Assembly: GCA_947472995.1 (NCBI GenBank) | Contig: CANJBO010000013.1 | Coordinates: forward strand, 1 to 47,203 | Source of the DNA: Chloroflexota bacterium | Lineage (GTDB): Bacteria > Chloroflexota > Dehalococcoidia > UBA2979 | Direction: 5' to 3' | Length of the DNA: 47,203 nt | In this document: in pieces, positions 6,858-15,959 of the stretch | Position numbering within the stretch: position 1 is the first letter of the stretch | Layout: every line of letters begins with the position of its first letter | Notes under the pieces: model-generated | The model's input: the letters and a program-made list of their open reading frames with translations, nothing else | Databases searched by the model: none | What the model was told of the DNA's origin: nothing | Program-made: the position numbers and the translations under genes

Positions 6858-8588
6858 GTGAACGATTCGAGCTACTGGCAGCGCGCGACGGCCGATCGTC
6901 CGCTCAACCGCCGCGCGTTCCTACGATCGACGGCCGTCCTGGGCGCCGGCGCCGCAGCCTTCCTCGCCGGGTGTCGAGGCACGAACTCCAGCACGCCGGG
7001 CTCCAGCGGCGCGCCCGCCGGGCCGTCCTCGGCGACCGCCCTGTACGTGAACCCCGCGGCGAAGCGCGGCGGCGTCCTGGGCGACCAGGCCCGCGAGCCG
7101 AGCACCGGCTGGGACATTCACGCCTCGATCGCGGACAACACCATCCGCGCGACCGAGAACACGCACATCAAGCTCATTCGTCACGACTACACGGGCATCA
7201 AGCAGCCGTGGAAGGCCGGCAACGAAGAGTCAATCATGGGCGAGCTCGCTGAGAAGTGGGAATCGCCGGACCCGCTGACGTACAACTTCACGATCCGCAA
7301 GGGCATCAACTGGCCCGACCTGGAGCCGATGAAGGGCCGTCCGATCACGGCGCAGGACGTGAAGTACACGTTCGACCACGCGAAGCTGCCCACGAGCCTG
7401 GTGCAGGAGTGGGTCTACAACAACATCAAGTCGGTCACCGCGATCGACGACTACACGGTCCAGATCAAGGCCAACTACCCGAACTGGCGATGGCTCGGCG
7501 ACCTCGACTCGTACAACACCGGCATCCTGCCGAAGGGGCTGTACGAGTGGGCCGGCGGCACCATCACCCCGGAGAAGGCCCGCAGCGGCGGCCCCTGGCT
7601 CGTCGAGGACTACCGGCCCTCGTCGGTGATCGTGCTGAAGCCGAACGAGGCCTACCGCAAGGTGTTCGGCGTGCCGTACGTGGACCGCGTGAACGTATCG
7701 CTGCTGGAGCTCGCTCCCGCGCGTCTGCAGGCGTTCATCGGCAAGTCGCTGTCGAACTACTCGGCGACCTCGGGTGACCTCGGCCCGCTGAAGCAGGGGC
7801 GTCCGGACGCGAAGTCGCGGCTGAACGACTACGCGGCCACCTCGACCAGTGCGCTCTTCATGAACACGAAGGAGAAGCCCTGGGACGACATTCGCGCCCG
7901 GCGCGCGCTCTCGATGGCCGTGGACCGCGAGGGCTGGGGCAACACGATCAAGACGGAGTACAAGATCGAGAGCGGTCCGATCACGTGGGGCTACCCGACG
8001 TGGAAGATGGACCCCGCGAAGATGCCGGCCGACGTCACGAAGTGGCTGAAGTTCGACATCGCCGAGGCGAAGAAGCTCATCGACGCTGCGGGTATCCCCT
8101 CCAGCCAGGTGTTCGAGATCAACCTGTACCCGTACAGCGCCTCGACCACCGCCGAGGCGCAGCTGATGGCGGACTCGCTGTCGAAGATCGGCATCACCAC
8201 GAAGATGAAGGTCTTCGAGTACAACAACTGGGCGACCACGGCGTACATCGGGAAGTACAACGGCCTGCTGTACGGCCCGGACAACCTGGACCGCGTGACG
8301 CAGCAGTTCGCGGACCGGTTGCTCGCCAACTCGTCGCGCAACCACTCGCTGATCCAGGACGCCGAGGCGCAGAAGCTCATCGCGGCCTTCTCGGAGGCCA
8401 AGGGGCCGGCCGAGGCGAAGGCGCCCGCCGACGCGCTGCAGATGCGCTCCATCGAGCAGGCGTTCGCGGTGTACCGCCCGCAGGGTGTCCAGATGCTGTT
8501 CTGGGACCCGGCGATGCAGAACTACGACGGTCAGACGGCGCTCTGGTACCAGGACGTGTACCAGAAGGCCTTTATGTGGAACGCGTAG
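6858..8588 (+). CDS. Tat-exported lipoprotein, family 5 extracellular solute-binding protein (copy 1)
   Basis: The 576-residue protein carries a twin-arginine signal (R18-R19 in 'NRRAFLR') and a lipobox 'FLAGC' with Cys39 as the predicted lipidated residue. The rest is a two-lobed oligopeptide/nickel-type receptor (SBP_bac_5): 'ELAEKWESPDPLTYNFTIRK', 'ITAQDVKYTFDHAK', 'RRALSMAVDREGWG' and 'GPDNLDRVTQQFADR'. Such receptors hand peptides, metals or other solutes to an ABC importer, but no permease or ATPase gene lies beside it. A paralogue at 16270-18003 shares the same architecture and most of the sequence by eye. GTG 6858 follows GGAGGG. A terminator follows directly, so the gene is a single-gene unit. 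Confidence 0.93.
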   Translation: MNDSSYWQRATADRPLNRRAFLRSTAVLGAGAAAFLAGCRGTNSSTPGSSGAPAGPSSATALYVNPAAKRGGVLGDQAREPSTGWDIHASIADNTIRATENTHIKLIRHDYTGIKQPWKAGNEESIMGELAEKWESPDPLTYNFTIRKGINWPDLEPMKGRPITAQDVKYTFDHAKLPTSLVQEWVYNNIKSVTAIDDYTVQIKANYPNWRWLGDLDSYNTGILPKGLYEWAGGTITPEKARSGGPWLVEDYRPSSVIVLKPNEAYRKVFGVPYVDRVNVSLLELAPARLQAFIGKSLSNYSATSGDLGPLKQGRPDAKSRLNDYAATSTSALFMNTKEKPWDDIRARRALSMAVDREGWGNTIKTEYKIESGPITWGYPTWKMDPAKMPADVTKWLKFDIAEAKKLIDAAGIPSSQVFEINLYPYSASTTAEAQLMADSLSKIGITTKMKVFEYNNWATTAYIGKYNGLLYGPDNLDRVTQQFADRLLANSSRNHSLIQDAEAQKLIAAFSEAKGPAEAKAPADALQMRSIEQAFAVYRPQGVQMLFWDPAMQNYDGQTALWYQDVYQKAFMWNA

Positions 8589-8630
8589 TCGAGGAGTAGC
8601 GCCCACGGGGTGCGATCTCGAGCGGATCAG

Positions 8631-8660
8631 CGGCCCCGGATGCACAGGCATCCGGGGCCG
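8631..8660 (+). terminator. Strong hairpin terminator after solute-binding protein 1
   Basis: A perfect 13-base stem (CGGCCCCGGATGC / GCATCCGGGGCCG) closes on an ACAG loop, 42 bases after the stop. Confidence 0.85.
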
Positions 8661-8760
8661 TTCCGCATCAGGCACGATCGATGCGTCCCCGCGCTACGAT
8701 GCCGCGGGGCGCGCGAGCGACTGCCGCGCAGCCAGTCTCGACCAGCACAGGAGGATCACG

Positions 8761-9315
8761 ATGCCTCGACTCACCCCGATCACGCAGCGCGAGCAGGTGC
8801 CCGCCGGCGGCGAGGATGCCTTCGACCGCGTGATCGCCTCGCGCGGCAGCATCAACGCGCCCCAGTCGATGATCATGTACGTGCCGGAGGTCTCCGCGCT
8901 CACCACGGCGATCAACGACGCGCTCCGGTTCGGATCGTCGATGTCGGACGCCGACGTGGAGCTCGCGATCTGTGTCGCGGCGCGCGAGTTCGATATTCGG
9001 TACGTCTGGAGCGCGCATGCGCGGCGCGCCGTGGAGCTCGGCGTGCCGCAGGCGCTCATCGACGCCATCGCGGACGGCGCGGCGCTGCCGCCGGACACGA
9101 CGTCTCGCGCCTCGATTATCGCGCGGTACTCGCGCGAGCTCGTCGGGCGGCACCGCATGGACGACGCCCTGTTCAAGGAGGCGAACGTCGAGCTGGGCGA
9201 TCGCGGAGTGATCGAGCTGTCCGCGCTCGTCGGGTACTACGTGATGATCGGGTGCGTGCTCATCGCGACGGACTACCCGGTGGCGGACACCGCCGCCCAG
9301 CTGCCGCCTCGCTAG
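8761..9315 (+). CDS. Carboxymuconolactone decarboxylase (AhpD-like) family protein, Cys-less
   Basis: The 184-residue all-helical protein has the CMD-family core around 'VELAICVAAREFDIRYVWSA' and a second helix pair 'GVIELSALVGYYVMIGC'. AhpD-type members use a CxxC pair as a peroxidase; that pair is missing here, with W-x-A-H in its place ('YVWSAHARRA'), so a decarboxylase, lactonase or unknown lyase role is more likely than peroxidase. The ATG has CAGGAGG seven bases upstream. It is the same length as the relative at 29008-29562 but clearly diverged from it. A separate promoter precedes the next gene, so it may be monocistronic. Confidence 0.85.
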   Translation: MPRLTPITQREQVPAGGEDAFDRVIASRGSINAPQSMIMYVPEVSALTTAINDALRFGSSMSDADVELAICVAAREFDIRYVWSAHARRAVELGVPQALIDAIADGAALPPDTTSRASIIARYSRELVGRHRMDDALFKEANVELGDRGVIELSALVGYYVMIGCVLIATDYPVADTAAQLPPR

Positions 9316-9320
9316 GTCCG

Positions 9321-9349
9321 TTGCGAGGCGTATAACGCACACCTATGAT
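9321..9349 (+). promoter_or_regulatory. Promoter of the ADP-forming acyl-CoA synthetase gene
   Basis: TTGCGA (9321-9326) and TATGAT (9344-9349) have the ideal 17-base spacer and lie 72 bases upstream of the ATG. A second box-like word, TATAAC (9331-9336), sits inside the spacer. Confidence 0.6.
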
Positions 9350-9420
9350 GCGGGCGCCTCGACCGGGCGTCCGCCACGCAGGCCGGATCGCCCCCAGCGC
9401 CGGACCGGAGGATCGCCACC

Positions 9421-11571
9421 ATGCCAGACCCCATCGCCACCGCTCGCGCCGCCGGCCGCACGCTGCTCTCCGAGGTCGAGTCGAAGGACCTCCTCGCCAG
9501 CGCGGGCATCGCCGTCACGGCTGCCCGCCTCGCCACCAGCGCGGCGGAGGCCGTGAAGATCGCTGACAAGATCGGCTACCCGGTCGTGCTCAAGGTGATC
9601 TCGGCCGACATCTCGCACAAGTCGGACGTCGGCGGCGTCGAGCTGAACCTCAAGAAGGCATCCGAGGTGAAGGCGGCGTTCAAGCGCATCAAGGCCGCCG
9701 CGAAGGAGGCCGCGCCGAAGTCGAAGATGGACGGCGTGTCCGTGCAGAAGATGGCCGACCGCGGCACGGAGGTCATCATCGGCATGACCACCGACCCGCA
9801 GTTCGGGCAGGTCATGATGTTCGGCCTCGGCGGGATCATGGTCGAGCTGATGAAGGACGTCGCGTTCCGCATCGTCCCGCTGGAGCCGCGCGACGCGCAC
9901 GAGATCGTGCGCGACATCAAGGGCTACGCGCTCCTCGAGGGCATGCGCGGCCAGGCGGGCGTCGACGTGGACGCGCTCGAGCGGCTCGTGCTCCAGGTCT
10001 CCGAGTTCGCCGCCGCGCACCCCGAGGTCGCCGAGATCGACCTCAACCCGGTCTTCGCCTACCCCGACGGCGCGGTGGCCGTCGACGCGCGCGTTGTCCT
10101 CGCGGAGGTCGACGCGCCCGTGCGCGAGACTCGCGCCGGGCTCGCCGACCGCGACCGGCTGCACCGCGTGCTGAACCCGAAGTCCGTCGTCGTCGTCGGC
10201 GACAAGGGCCCGAACTACCAGTGGCTGACCAACCAGAAGGAGTTCCCCGGCCCGCTGTACTCCGTCCAGATCGACGAGAAGGAGATCGCGGGCATCGAGG
10301 AGCGCGGCTTCAAGAACTTCAAGAGCCTCGCGGAGGTCCCGGGCGACGTCGACTTGCTGATCTGCGCGGTGCCTCGTCAGGTCGTGCCGTACGTCATGAA
10401 GGACGCCATCGAGAAGAACGTCGCGGGCATCGCGATGTTCACCGCCGGCTTCGCGGAGACCGCCGAGGAGCTCGGCATCCAGCTGCAGGAGCGCGTGGTG
10501 GGCATGGCGAACGAGGTCGGCATGCCGATCATCGGCCCGAACTGCATGGGCATCTACAACCGCCGGCTGGGCATCCGCTTCAGCGCCGACATGGAGCACG
10601 CCGAGGGCGGCAACGTCTCCTTCATGTCGCAGTCCGGCTCGCACTCCGCCAGCCTCACGAACGAGGGCCAGTTCGTGGGCCTCGAGGTCACGCGCACGAT
10701 CTCGATGGGCAACGCGGCGATCCTCAACGAGGCCGACTACCTCGAGTACCTCGCGGATGACGAGGATACGCAGTACATCGGCGTGTACATCGAGGGGCCG
10801 CGCGACGGGCGTCGCTTCTACCAGCGGCTGCGCGACGTGACGAAGCGCAAGCCGGTCGTCATCTTCAAGGGCGGCACCACCGAGCAGGGCGCGAGCGCCG
10901 CGCAGACGCACACCACCTCGCTCGCTACGCCGACCGCGCTGTGGGAGGCGATGGTGCGGCAGGCCGGCGCGATCCCCGTCGTCACGCGCGAGGATCTCCT
11001 GGACGCGATGATCGCGCTCGTGAAGTCGCCGCCCGCGACGGGACGCCGTATGGCGCTGCTCGCCGGCAGCGGCGGCCAGTCGGTCGCGATCTCCGACTCC
11101 GCCGGTCGCGCCGGTCTCCAGATGCCGCGCCTGTCCGACGAGTCCTACGAGCGCCTCAAGGAGTTCTTCAACACGATCGGCGGGTCGTACTTCAACCCGT
11201 TCGACATGGGCGGCACGATCGGCGGCAACTCGATCCGCGGGTCGGAGAGCAACCTCCAGAAGATCCTCGATATCCTCGCGGAGGATTCGGTGCTGGACGC
11301 GGCGATCTATGAGATCGCCGGCGGGCTCGGCGGGCAGCCGAACGCGGAGCGCCTCAACCGCCAGCTCGACACCATCGATGCGTGGCGGGTCGGCTCGTGG
11401 AAGAAGCCGCTGCTGATGGTCGTCAACCCGGGATCGCACCCCGACGGGTACGAGCTCGTGCGCAGCCAGCTCGTCGCGCGCGGTTACCCGGTGTACCCGA
11501 GCTTCGAGCGGGCCGCCCGCGCCTACGACCGCATCGAGCGCTACTACGCCGATCGGGCGGCGCGCGTGTAG
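9421..11571 (+). CDS. ADP-forming acyl/acetyl-CoA synthetase, fused beta-alpha order
   Basis: The 716-residue protein interconverts an acyl-CoA plus ADP and phosphate with the acid, CoA and ATP. Residues about 15-225 are the ATP-grasp domain ('GYPVVLKVISADISHKSDVG', 'FGLGGIMVELMKDV', 'AEIDLNPVFAY'). Residues about 235-335 are the CoA-binding Rossmann domain ('PKSVVVVGDKGPNY'), then two ligase domains with 'MPIIGPNCMGIYN' and 'SQSGSHSAS'. His497 in 'GASAAQTHTTSLA' matches the histidine phosphorylated during catalysis. The ATP-grasp part comes first, the reverse of the alpha-beta order of many fused enzymes. The acyl substrate is unknown. The ATG follows GGAGG. A solute receptor and transporters nearby suggest organic acid use. 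Confidence 0.9.
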   Translation: MPDPIATARAAGRTLLSEVESKDLLASAGIAVTAARLATSAAEAVKIADKIGYPVVLKVISADISHKSDVGGVELNLKKASEVKAAFKRIKAAAKEAAPKSKMDGVSVQKMADRGTEVIIGMTTDPQFGQVMMFGLGGIMVELMKDVAFRIVPLEPRDAHEIVRDIKGYALLEGMRGQAGVDVDALERLVLQVSEFAAAHPEVAEIDLNPVFAYPDGAVAVDARVVLAEVDAPVRETRAGLADRDRLHRVLNPKSVVVVGDKGPNYQWLTNQKEFPGPLYSVQIDEKEIAGIEERGFKNFKSLAEVPGDVDLLICAVPRQVVPYVMKDAIEKNVAGIAMFTAGFAETAEELGIQLQERVVGMANEVGMPIIGPNCMGIYNRRLGIRFSADMEHAEGGNVSFMSQSGSHSASLTNEGQFVGLEVTRTISMGNAAILNEADYLEYLADDEDTQYIGVYIEGPRDGRRFYQRLRDVTKRKPVVIFKGGTTEQGASAAQTHTTSLATPTALWEAMVRQAGAIPVVTREDLLDAMIALVKSPPATGRRMALLAGSGGQSVAISDSAGRAGLQMPRLSDESYERLKEFFNTIGGSYFNPFDMGGTIGGNSIRGSESNLQKILDILAEDSVLDAAIYEIAGGLGGQPNAERLNRQLDTIDAWRVGSWKKPLLMVVNPGSHPDGYELVRSQLVARGYPVYPSFERAARAYDRIERYYADRAARV

Positions 11572-11617
11572 CAGCCCCGGGGGCGCGTCGGACTGCGACT
11601 CCCCCGTCATTCGCACC

Positions 11618-11646
11618 GGAACGTTGCGATACTTCCGCAACGTTCC
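11618..11646. repeat. Perfect inverted repeat in the 304-base gap after the synthetase gene
   Basis: GGAACGTTGCG and CGCAACGTTCC form perfect 11-base arms around a 7-base ATACTTC spacer, 47 bases after the stop. It is less GC-rich than the terminators here and has no T tract, so it could be an operator for a dimeric regulator as well as a hairpin. Confidence 0.6.
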
Positions 11647-11730
11647 GAGGCATACCGTCTACACGTTCGAGCGAGGCCGCCCTTCCCCCAGGGTGGCGCG
11701 TCGAGGGTGACGACGTCCCTTCGATCTCAC

Positions 11731-11767
11731 AGAAGCCCGCACCGACCCCCTCTCGGCGCGGGCTTCT
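11731..11767 (+). terminator. Hairpin terminator upstream of the MFS gene
   Basis: AGAAGCCCGC (11731-11740) pairs with GCGGGCTTCT (11758-11767) across a 17-base loop. The arms resemble those of the terminator at 19851-19878. The rest of the 11572-11875 gap holds the inverted repeat above and a -10-like box. Confidence 0.65.
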
Positions 11768-11831
11768 GTCTGGCTCGACGCTCCGAACCCTTGCTCCCTC
11801 AGAACGCCGTGCGACCTCCGGGCGAATGGCG

Positions 11832-11837
11832 TATAAG
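11832..11837 (+). promoter_or_regulatory. Candidate -10 box of the MFS gene
   Basis: TATAAG sits in GGCGTATAAGC, the same context as the box at 16191 upstream of solute-binding protein 2. It lies 39 bases before the GTG at 11876. No good -35 is visible. Confidence 0.45.
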
Positions 11838-11875
11838 CCTCACAGCGTCATGTCGAACGTTGTACGGAGGCTCTC

Positions 11876-13204
11876 GTGAACTCGACGTCCGCCGCGCCGC
11901 CGGTGACCTCGAACGCCGTGCCGCCGCCGTGGCCCGGCTTCTACTACGGCTACTGGATCATGGGCGGCGCGTTCGTCGCGCAGATGATCACGGTCGCCAT
12001 GACGCAGTCCGTCGTCGGCCCCTTCGTCACCCCGATGATCGAGGACCTCGGCTGGACGCGGACCGATTTCTTCCTCGGGCAGAGCCTGAGCCGCTTCGTC
12101 ATGGCGTTCGTCGGCTTCTTCATCGGCGCGCAGCTGGACCGGCTCGGGCCGCGGCGCTTCATGCTCGGCGGCGGGGTGATCCTCGCGGTCGCGCTGTTCC
12201 TCACCGGCTCGGTGACGACGTTGCCACAGTGGCTGCTGCTGCGCGGCGTGGTGCTGACGATCGGCGCGGCGCTGGCGGGCGGCCTCGTCGTCAACGTCAT
12301 GATGTCGAAGTGGTGGGTGACGAAGCGCGGCCGGATGATCGGCTACTCCTCGATGGGCGTCTCGTTCGCCGGCATCGTGTTCCCGAGCATCTCGACGTTT
12401 CTCATCGTGCACTGGGGCTGGCCGATGGCGTGGCGCATCCTCGGTGTGATCACGCTGCTGGCGGTGATCCCGATCGCGCTGCTCATCCGCCGCCAGCCCG
12501 AGGACTACGGCTGGCGTCCGGACGGGCTGACCGAGGCGGAAGCGGCGTCCGCGCGCGGCGCCGCGGTGCAGGCGGACTACGACCAGTCATTCACGCGCGC
12601 CGAGGCGCTCCGCACGAAGGCGCTGTACCTGATCATCTTCGCGTTCGGCCTCGGCGGCGCCGGGATCACGGTGATCCAGGTGCAGTCCGTGCCGTTCCTC
12701 ATCGACAGCGGGTTCAGCGAGACGCTGGCCGCGTTGATGACCGTCGCGATCTCGCTGCCCGCGCTGCTCTGCAAGCCGTTCTGGGGTTGGACGACCGAGC
12801 ACCTCGAGGCGAAGAACGGCGCGGTGATCGGCTTCCTCCAGGCCGGCCTCGGCATGGCGATGATCGTCTACGCCGCGGAGCATCACCTGGTCCCCGTGCT
12901 CGTCGCGGGCTACGTCATGCTTGGGTGGGGCGTCGGCGGGCAGATCCCGTTGCAGGAGACGATCTGGGGCTCGTACTTCGGGCGGCGGTACATCGGGTCG
13001 GTGCGCAGCACGGCGCTGCCGCTGTCGCTCGCGCTGGGTGCGGGCGCGCCGCTGGTCGTCGCGTTCTATCGCGACATCGTGGGCGATTACACCGGGGTGT
13101 TCTACGGCCTGGCGGGCGCGTGGGCGCTCGCCGCGGTCGTCGTCTGGTTCGTGTCCGCGCCTGCGAAGCCGGAGCCTCGACCGGCCGAGGTCACCTCGAC
13201 GTAG
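11876..13204 (+). CDS. MFS transporter (12 TM, monocarboxylate/oxalate-formate type)
   Basis: The 442-residue protein shows twelve hydrophobic segments and the MFS loop 2-3 motif as 'GAQLDRLGPRRFMLGGG' (about residues 83-99). The opening 'GFYYGYWIMGGAFVAQM' and the wide central loop with 'RRQPEDYGWRPDG' resemble the monocarboxylate and oxalate/formate antiporter branch of the superfamily, so uptake or exchange of small organic acids is plausible. GTG 11876 follows TACGGAGG. It ends seven bases from the convergent stop of the next MFS gene. It could serve the acyl-CoA synthetase upstream, though terminators separate them. The substrate is not readable from the sequence. Confidence 0.88.
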   Translation: MNSTSAAPPVTSNAVPPPWPGFYYGYWIMGGAFVAQMITVAMTQSVVGPFVTPMIEDLGWTRTDFFLGQSLSRFVMAFVGFFIGAQLDRLGPRRFMLGGGVILAVALFLTGSVTTLPQWLLLRGVVLTIGAALAGGLVVNVMMSKWWVTKRGRMIGYSSMGVSFAGIVFPSISTFLIVHWGWPMAWRILGVITLLAVIPIALLIRRQPEDYGWRPDGLTEAEAASARGAAVQADYDQSFTRAEALRTKALYLIIFAFGLGGAGITVIQVQSVPFLIDSGFSETLAALMTVAISLPALLCKPFWGWTTEHLEAKNGAVIGFLQAGLGMAMIVYAAEHHLVPVLVAGYVMLGWGVGGQIPLQETIWGSYFGRRYIGSVRSTALPLSLALGAGAPLVVAFYRDIVGDYTGVFYGLAGAWALAAVVVWFVSAPAKPEPRPAEVTST

Positions 13205-13211
13205 CGCGAGG

Positions 13212-14570
13212 TCACATGCGGCGTACGGAGCCGAACACCAGGCCGAACACCGCCCACGCCGCGATCCCGACGACGACGAAGATCGCCACGCCGTCCGCCG
13301 CGCCGTAGCGCTCGATCGCGAGGCCCATCGGCAGTCCGCCGAGCGACTGCAATCCGGACACGAGCTGATACGAGGACATCACGCGACCGCGGTACTCGTT
13401 CTCGGTGGCCACCTGCAGCAGCGTGTTGTTCAGCGCGAACCCGACCGATGAGAACACGCCCGCCCCAGCGAGCAGCGCGAGCGATAGCGCGAAGTTCGTC
13501 GACCGCGTGAAGATCAGCACCATCGTCATGTACCCGAGGAAGACGCCGATCATCATCAGCCCCTTCCGCTTCGGGTCGCCGAGGCTGACCAGCACCATCA
13601 GCCCGACGATCGATCCCCAGCCCGCCATCGACGACAGCAGTCCGTAGGCCGCCGGCCCGCGTCCCAGCACGTCAGTCGCGAACTTCAGGAGGAACGGGAG
13701 GTATGGCACCACGAGCAGCATCGGGATCGCATGCGAGATCATCAGGCCGAGGAGCGTGCGATCCGTCCCGACGTACGAGAAGCCGTCCCACATCTCGCGG
13801 AACGGGCTCGCGGACCCCGCGGTGCGCACGCGCCGCATCTGGCGCGTGCGGTGGCTGATCATCGTCGTGAACATCAGGGCGATCAGCTGCGTCCCGGCGA
13901 GCGAGGCGAACAGCGTGCCGGTGCCCCACAGCCCGATCACAGCGCCCGCGAGCGGCGGCCCCGCGATCCTCGCGACGTTCTGCATCACGGAGTTCATCGC
14001 GACTGCGTTCATCAGCGTCTCGTCCGTGGAGACGTCGTACACGAACGACTGGCGCGCCGGCTGCGAGATCGACTGGATCACGCCGCCCGCGAACGCGAGG
14101 ACGTACACGTGCCAGAGTTCGATGTGCCCCGAGAGGATGAGCGCCGCGAAGAGCAGTGCCTGGATCGCGCTCGCGACGGTGCTCCACATGATCACCGCGC
14201 GCCGTGCATAACGGTCGGCGAAGTACCCGCCGAGGGGCGCGGTCAGCAGGCCCGTGCCACCTCGGAACGCCGCGACCGCGCCGAGCTGGAACGCCGAGCC
14301 CGTCAGGTCGTACGCGAGCACGGCCAGCGCGATCTGCTGGCCCCACTGGCCGAAGCCGAGGGCGAGCGACGAGAGGCCGAGGTACCGGAAGTCACGCTGC
14401 TCGAAGGAGATGAAGGCGGTGCGCACCGCGCCGAAGATCCCATGCGGACGGTGGCTCGGTGGGGCCGGGTCGATGTCGGCGGGCGGGGGAGGGGAGGACT
14501 CGTCGGTCGTCGTAAGCCGCCTCCTGCGTGTTCTCCGGCGCCCGCCGGGAATCATACATGTCATGTCCAA
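13212..14570 (-). CDS. MFS exporter of the MFS_3/EntS-like type
   Basis: The 452-residue protein has an Arg- and Pro-rich cytoplasmic start (about 1-45) and twelve membrane segments. It has the MFS signature 'GGYFADRYARRAVIM' and the EntS/MFS_3-like sequence 'FRYLGLSSLALGFGQWGQQ' and 'SQPARQSFVYDVS', typical of exporters of siderophores, macrolides or other small molecules. Two in-frame ATGs at the start (residues 1 and 3) leave the exact start open by a few codons. It is divergent from another MFS_3-like gene at 14703, with 132 bases between them. Regulation from a shared region is possible; no operator is obvious. Confidence 0.85.
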   Translation of the reverse strand: MDMTCMIPGGRRRTRRRRLTTTDESSPPPPADIDPAPPSHRPHGIFGAVRTAFISFEQRDFRYLGLSSLALGFGQWGQQIALAVLAYDLTGSAFQLGAVAAFRGGTGLLTAPLGGYFADRYARRAVIMWSTVASAIQALLFAALILSGHIELWHVYVLAFAGGVIQSISQPARQSFVYDVSTDETLMNAVAMNSVMQNVARIAGPPLAGAVIGLWGTGTLFASLAGTQLIALMFTTMISHRTRQMRRVRTAGSASPFREMWDGFSYVGTDRTLLGLMISHAIPMLLVVPYLPFLLKFATDVLGRGPAAYGLLSSMAGWGSIVGLMVLVSLGDPKRKGLMMIGVFLGYMTMVLIFTRSTNFALSLALLAGAGVFSSVGFALNNTLLQVATENEYRGRVMSSYQLVSGLQSLGGLPMGLAIERYGAADGVAIFVVVGIAAWAVFGLVFGSVRRM

Positions 14571-14702
14571 CCTCGACGCCGGGTTCGCGGGCTGCCCGGA
14601 TGGGTGGCCGCGTCATTGCTGCTGACCGGGCTCGTGCCTAGCATTCGTCGGCGCTGACATCCGGCGCCTCCTCTGATGATCACGGCGTGAAGGGCGGGCC
14701 GC

Positions 14703-15959
14703 GTGACTGGATCGGCACGCCACGAGGCACTGGCGCTGCTGCGCGAGCGGTCGTTCGCGTCGTTCGCCGCGGCGCGACTCGCGGCCTCGGCGGCGCAGGC
14801 GATGTTCACGCTCGTCATCGGCTGGCACATCACGGAGATCAGCGCGTCTCCCGCGCTGCACATCGGCGGGCTGGGCCTCGTGCGCCTCGTGCCGGCGCTC
14901 GTCCTCGGCCTCTACGCTGGCGCGATCGCCGACTCGTTCGACCGCAAGCGCATCGTCCTGCTGACGCAGATCGTGCCGCTGCTGTGCTCGATCGTGCTGC
15001 TCGCGACCACCATCTCGCACACGGTGACGATGACCGTGATCTACGCGGTCGTGCTCATCGTCGGCGTCGCGAGCGCGTTCGAAGGCCCCGCGCGGCAGGC
15101 GCTGCTCCCCGCGCTCGTCAGTCGCGAGCGGTTCCAGCGCGCGATCACGTTCAACCAGATCGTCGGTGGCGTCGCCGGTCCGACGGGCGCGCTGCTCGGC
15201 GGCGTGCTCATCTCGCGCTTCGATGTCGGCGGCGCGTACGCCGGACACGTCGTGCTGCTCGCGCTCTCCGCGCTCGGCATCGCGCTGCTGCGACCCCGCC
15301 CGATCGAGGGCACGCGCCGCGCCGTGAGCTTCGAGGCGATCCGCGAGGGCCTCTCGTTCGTGTGGCACCGCCAGACCCTGCTCGGCCCGATGACGCTCGA
15401 CCTGTTCGCGGTGATCTTCGCCGGTGCGACCGCGCTGCTGCCGCTCTACGCGCGCGAAATCCTGCACGCCGGCCCGGCGGGCCTCGCGATTCTCACGGCG
15501 GCTGCCGAGATCGGGACGCTCGTTACCGCGCTCGTCCTCGTGCTGCTGCCGCCGGTGCAGCGCGCGGGACGAGCGCTGATGCTCGCGATCGCCGTGTTCG
15601 GGCTCGGCACGATCGCGTTCGGCCTGTCGAGGTCGTTCCCGCTGTCGGTCGCGCTCTACGCGCTGGTCGGCGCGGCGGACCAGGTCGGCCTCGTAATGCG
15701 ACACACGACCGTGCAGATGACCACGCCCGACGAGCTGCGCGGTCGCGTCAGCTCCGTCGCCAGCCTGTTCTCGAACTCCTCGAACCGCATCGGCGACGCC
15801 GAGTCGGGGTTCGTCGCCGCCGCCACCAGCGCGACGTTCGCTGTCGTGAGCGGCGGCATGGCATGCGTCGCGATCGTCGGTGTCGTCGCCGCGACGATGC
15901 CGGGGCTGCGGAACTACCGCGTCACGCCCGAGCGCGAGAAAGCGTCGTCCTCGACGTAG
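14703..15959 (+). CDS. MFS exporter of the MFS_3/EntS-like type, divergent partner
   Basis: The 418-residue protein has twelve membrane segments, 'AGAIADSFDRKRIVLL' in the loop 2-3 position and 'FEGPARQALLPALVSRERFQ', which parallels the 'SQPARQSFVYDVS' segment of the gene at 13212-14570. The two proteins belong to the same subfamily but are not close copies. 'TPDELRGRVSSVASLFSNSS' near residue 340 is a common MFS_3 feature. The start is GTG 14703 with GAAGG about 10 bases upstream. Export of a small hydrophobic compound or siderophore is the family expectation. No biosynthetic cluster lies beside it. Confidence 0.87.
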   Translation: MTGSARHEALALLRERSFASFAAARLAASAAQAMFTLVIGWHITEISASPALHIGGLGLVRLVPALVLGLYAGAIADSFDRKRIVLLTQIVPLLCSIVLLATTISHTVTMTVIYAVVLIVGVASAFEGPARQALLPALVSRERFQRAITFNQIVGGVAGPTGALLGGVLISRFDVGGAYAGHVVLLALSALGIALLRPRPIEGTRRAVSFEAIREGLSFVWHRQTLLGPMTLDLFAVIFAGATALLPLYAREILHAGPAGLAILTAAAEIGTLVTALVLVLLPPVQRAGRALMLAIAVFGLGTIAFGLSRSFPLSVALYALVGAADQVGLVMRHTTVQMTTPDELRGRVSSVASLFSNSSNRIGDAESGFVAAATSATFAVVSGGMACVAIVGVVAATMPGLRNYRVTPEREKASSST

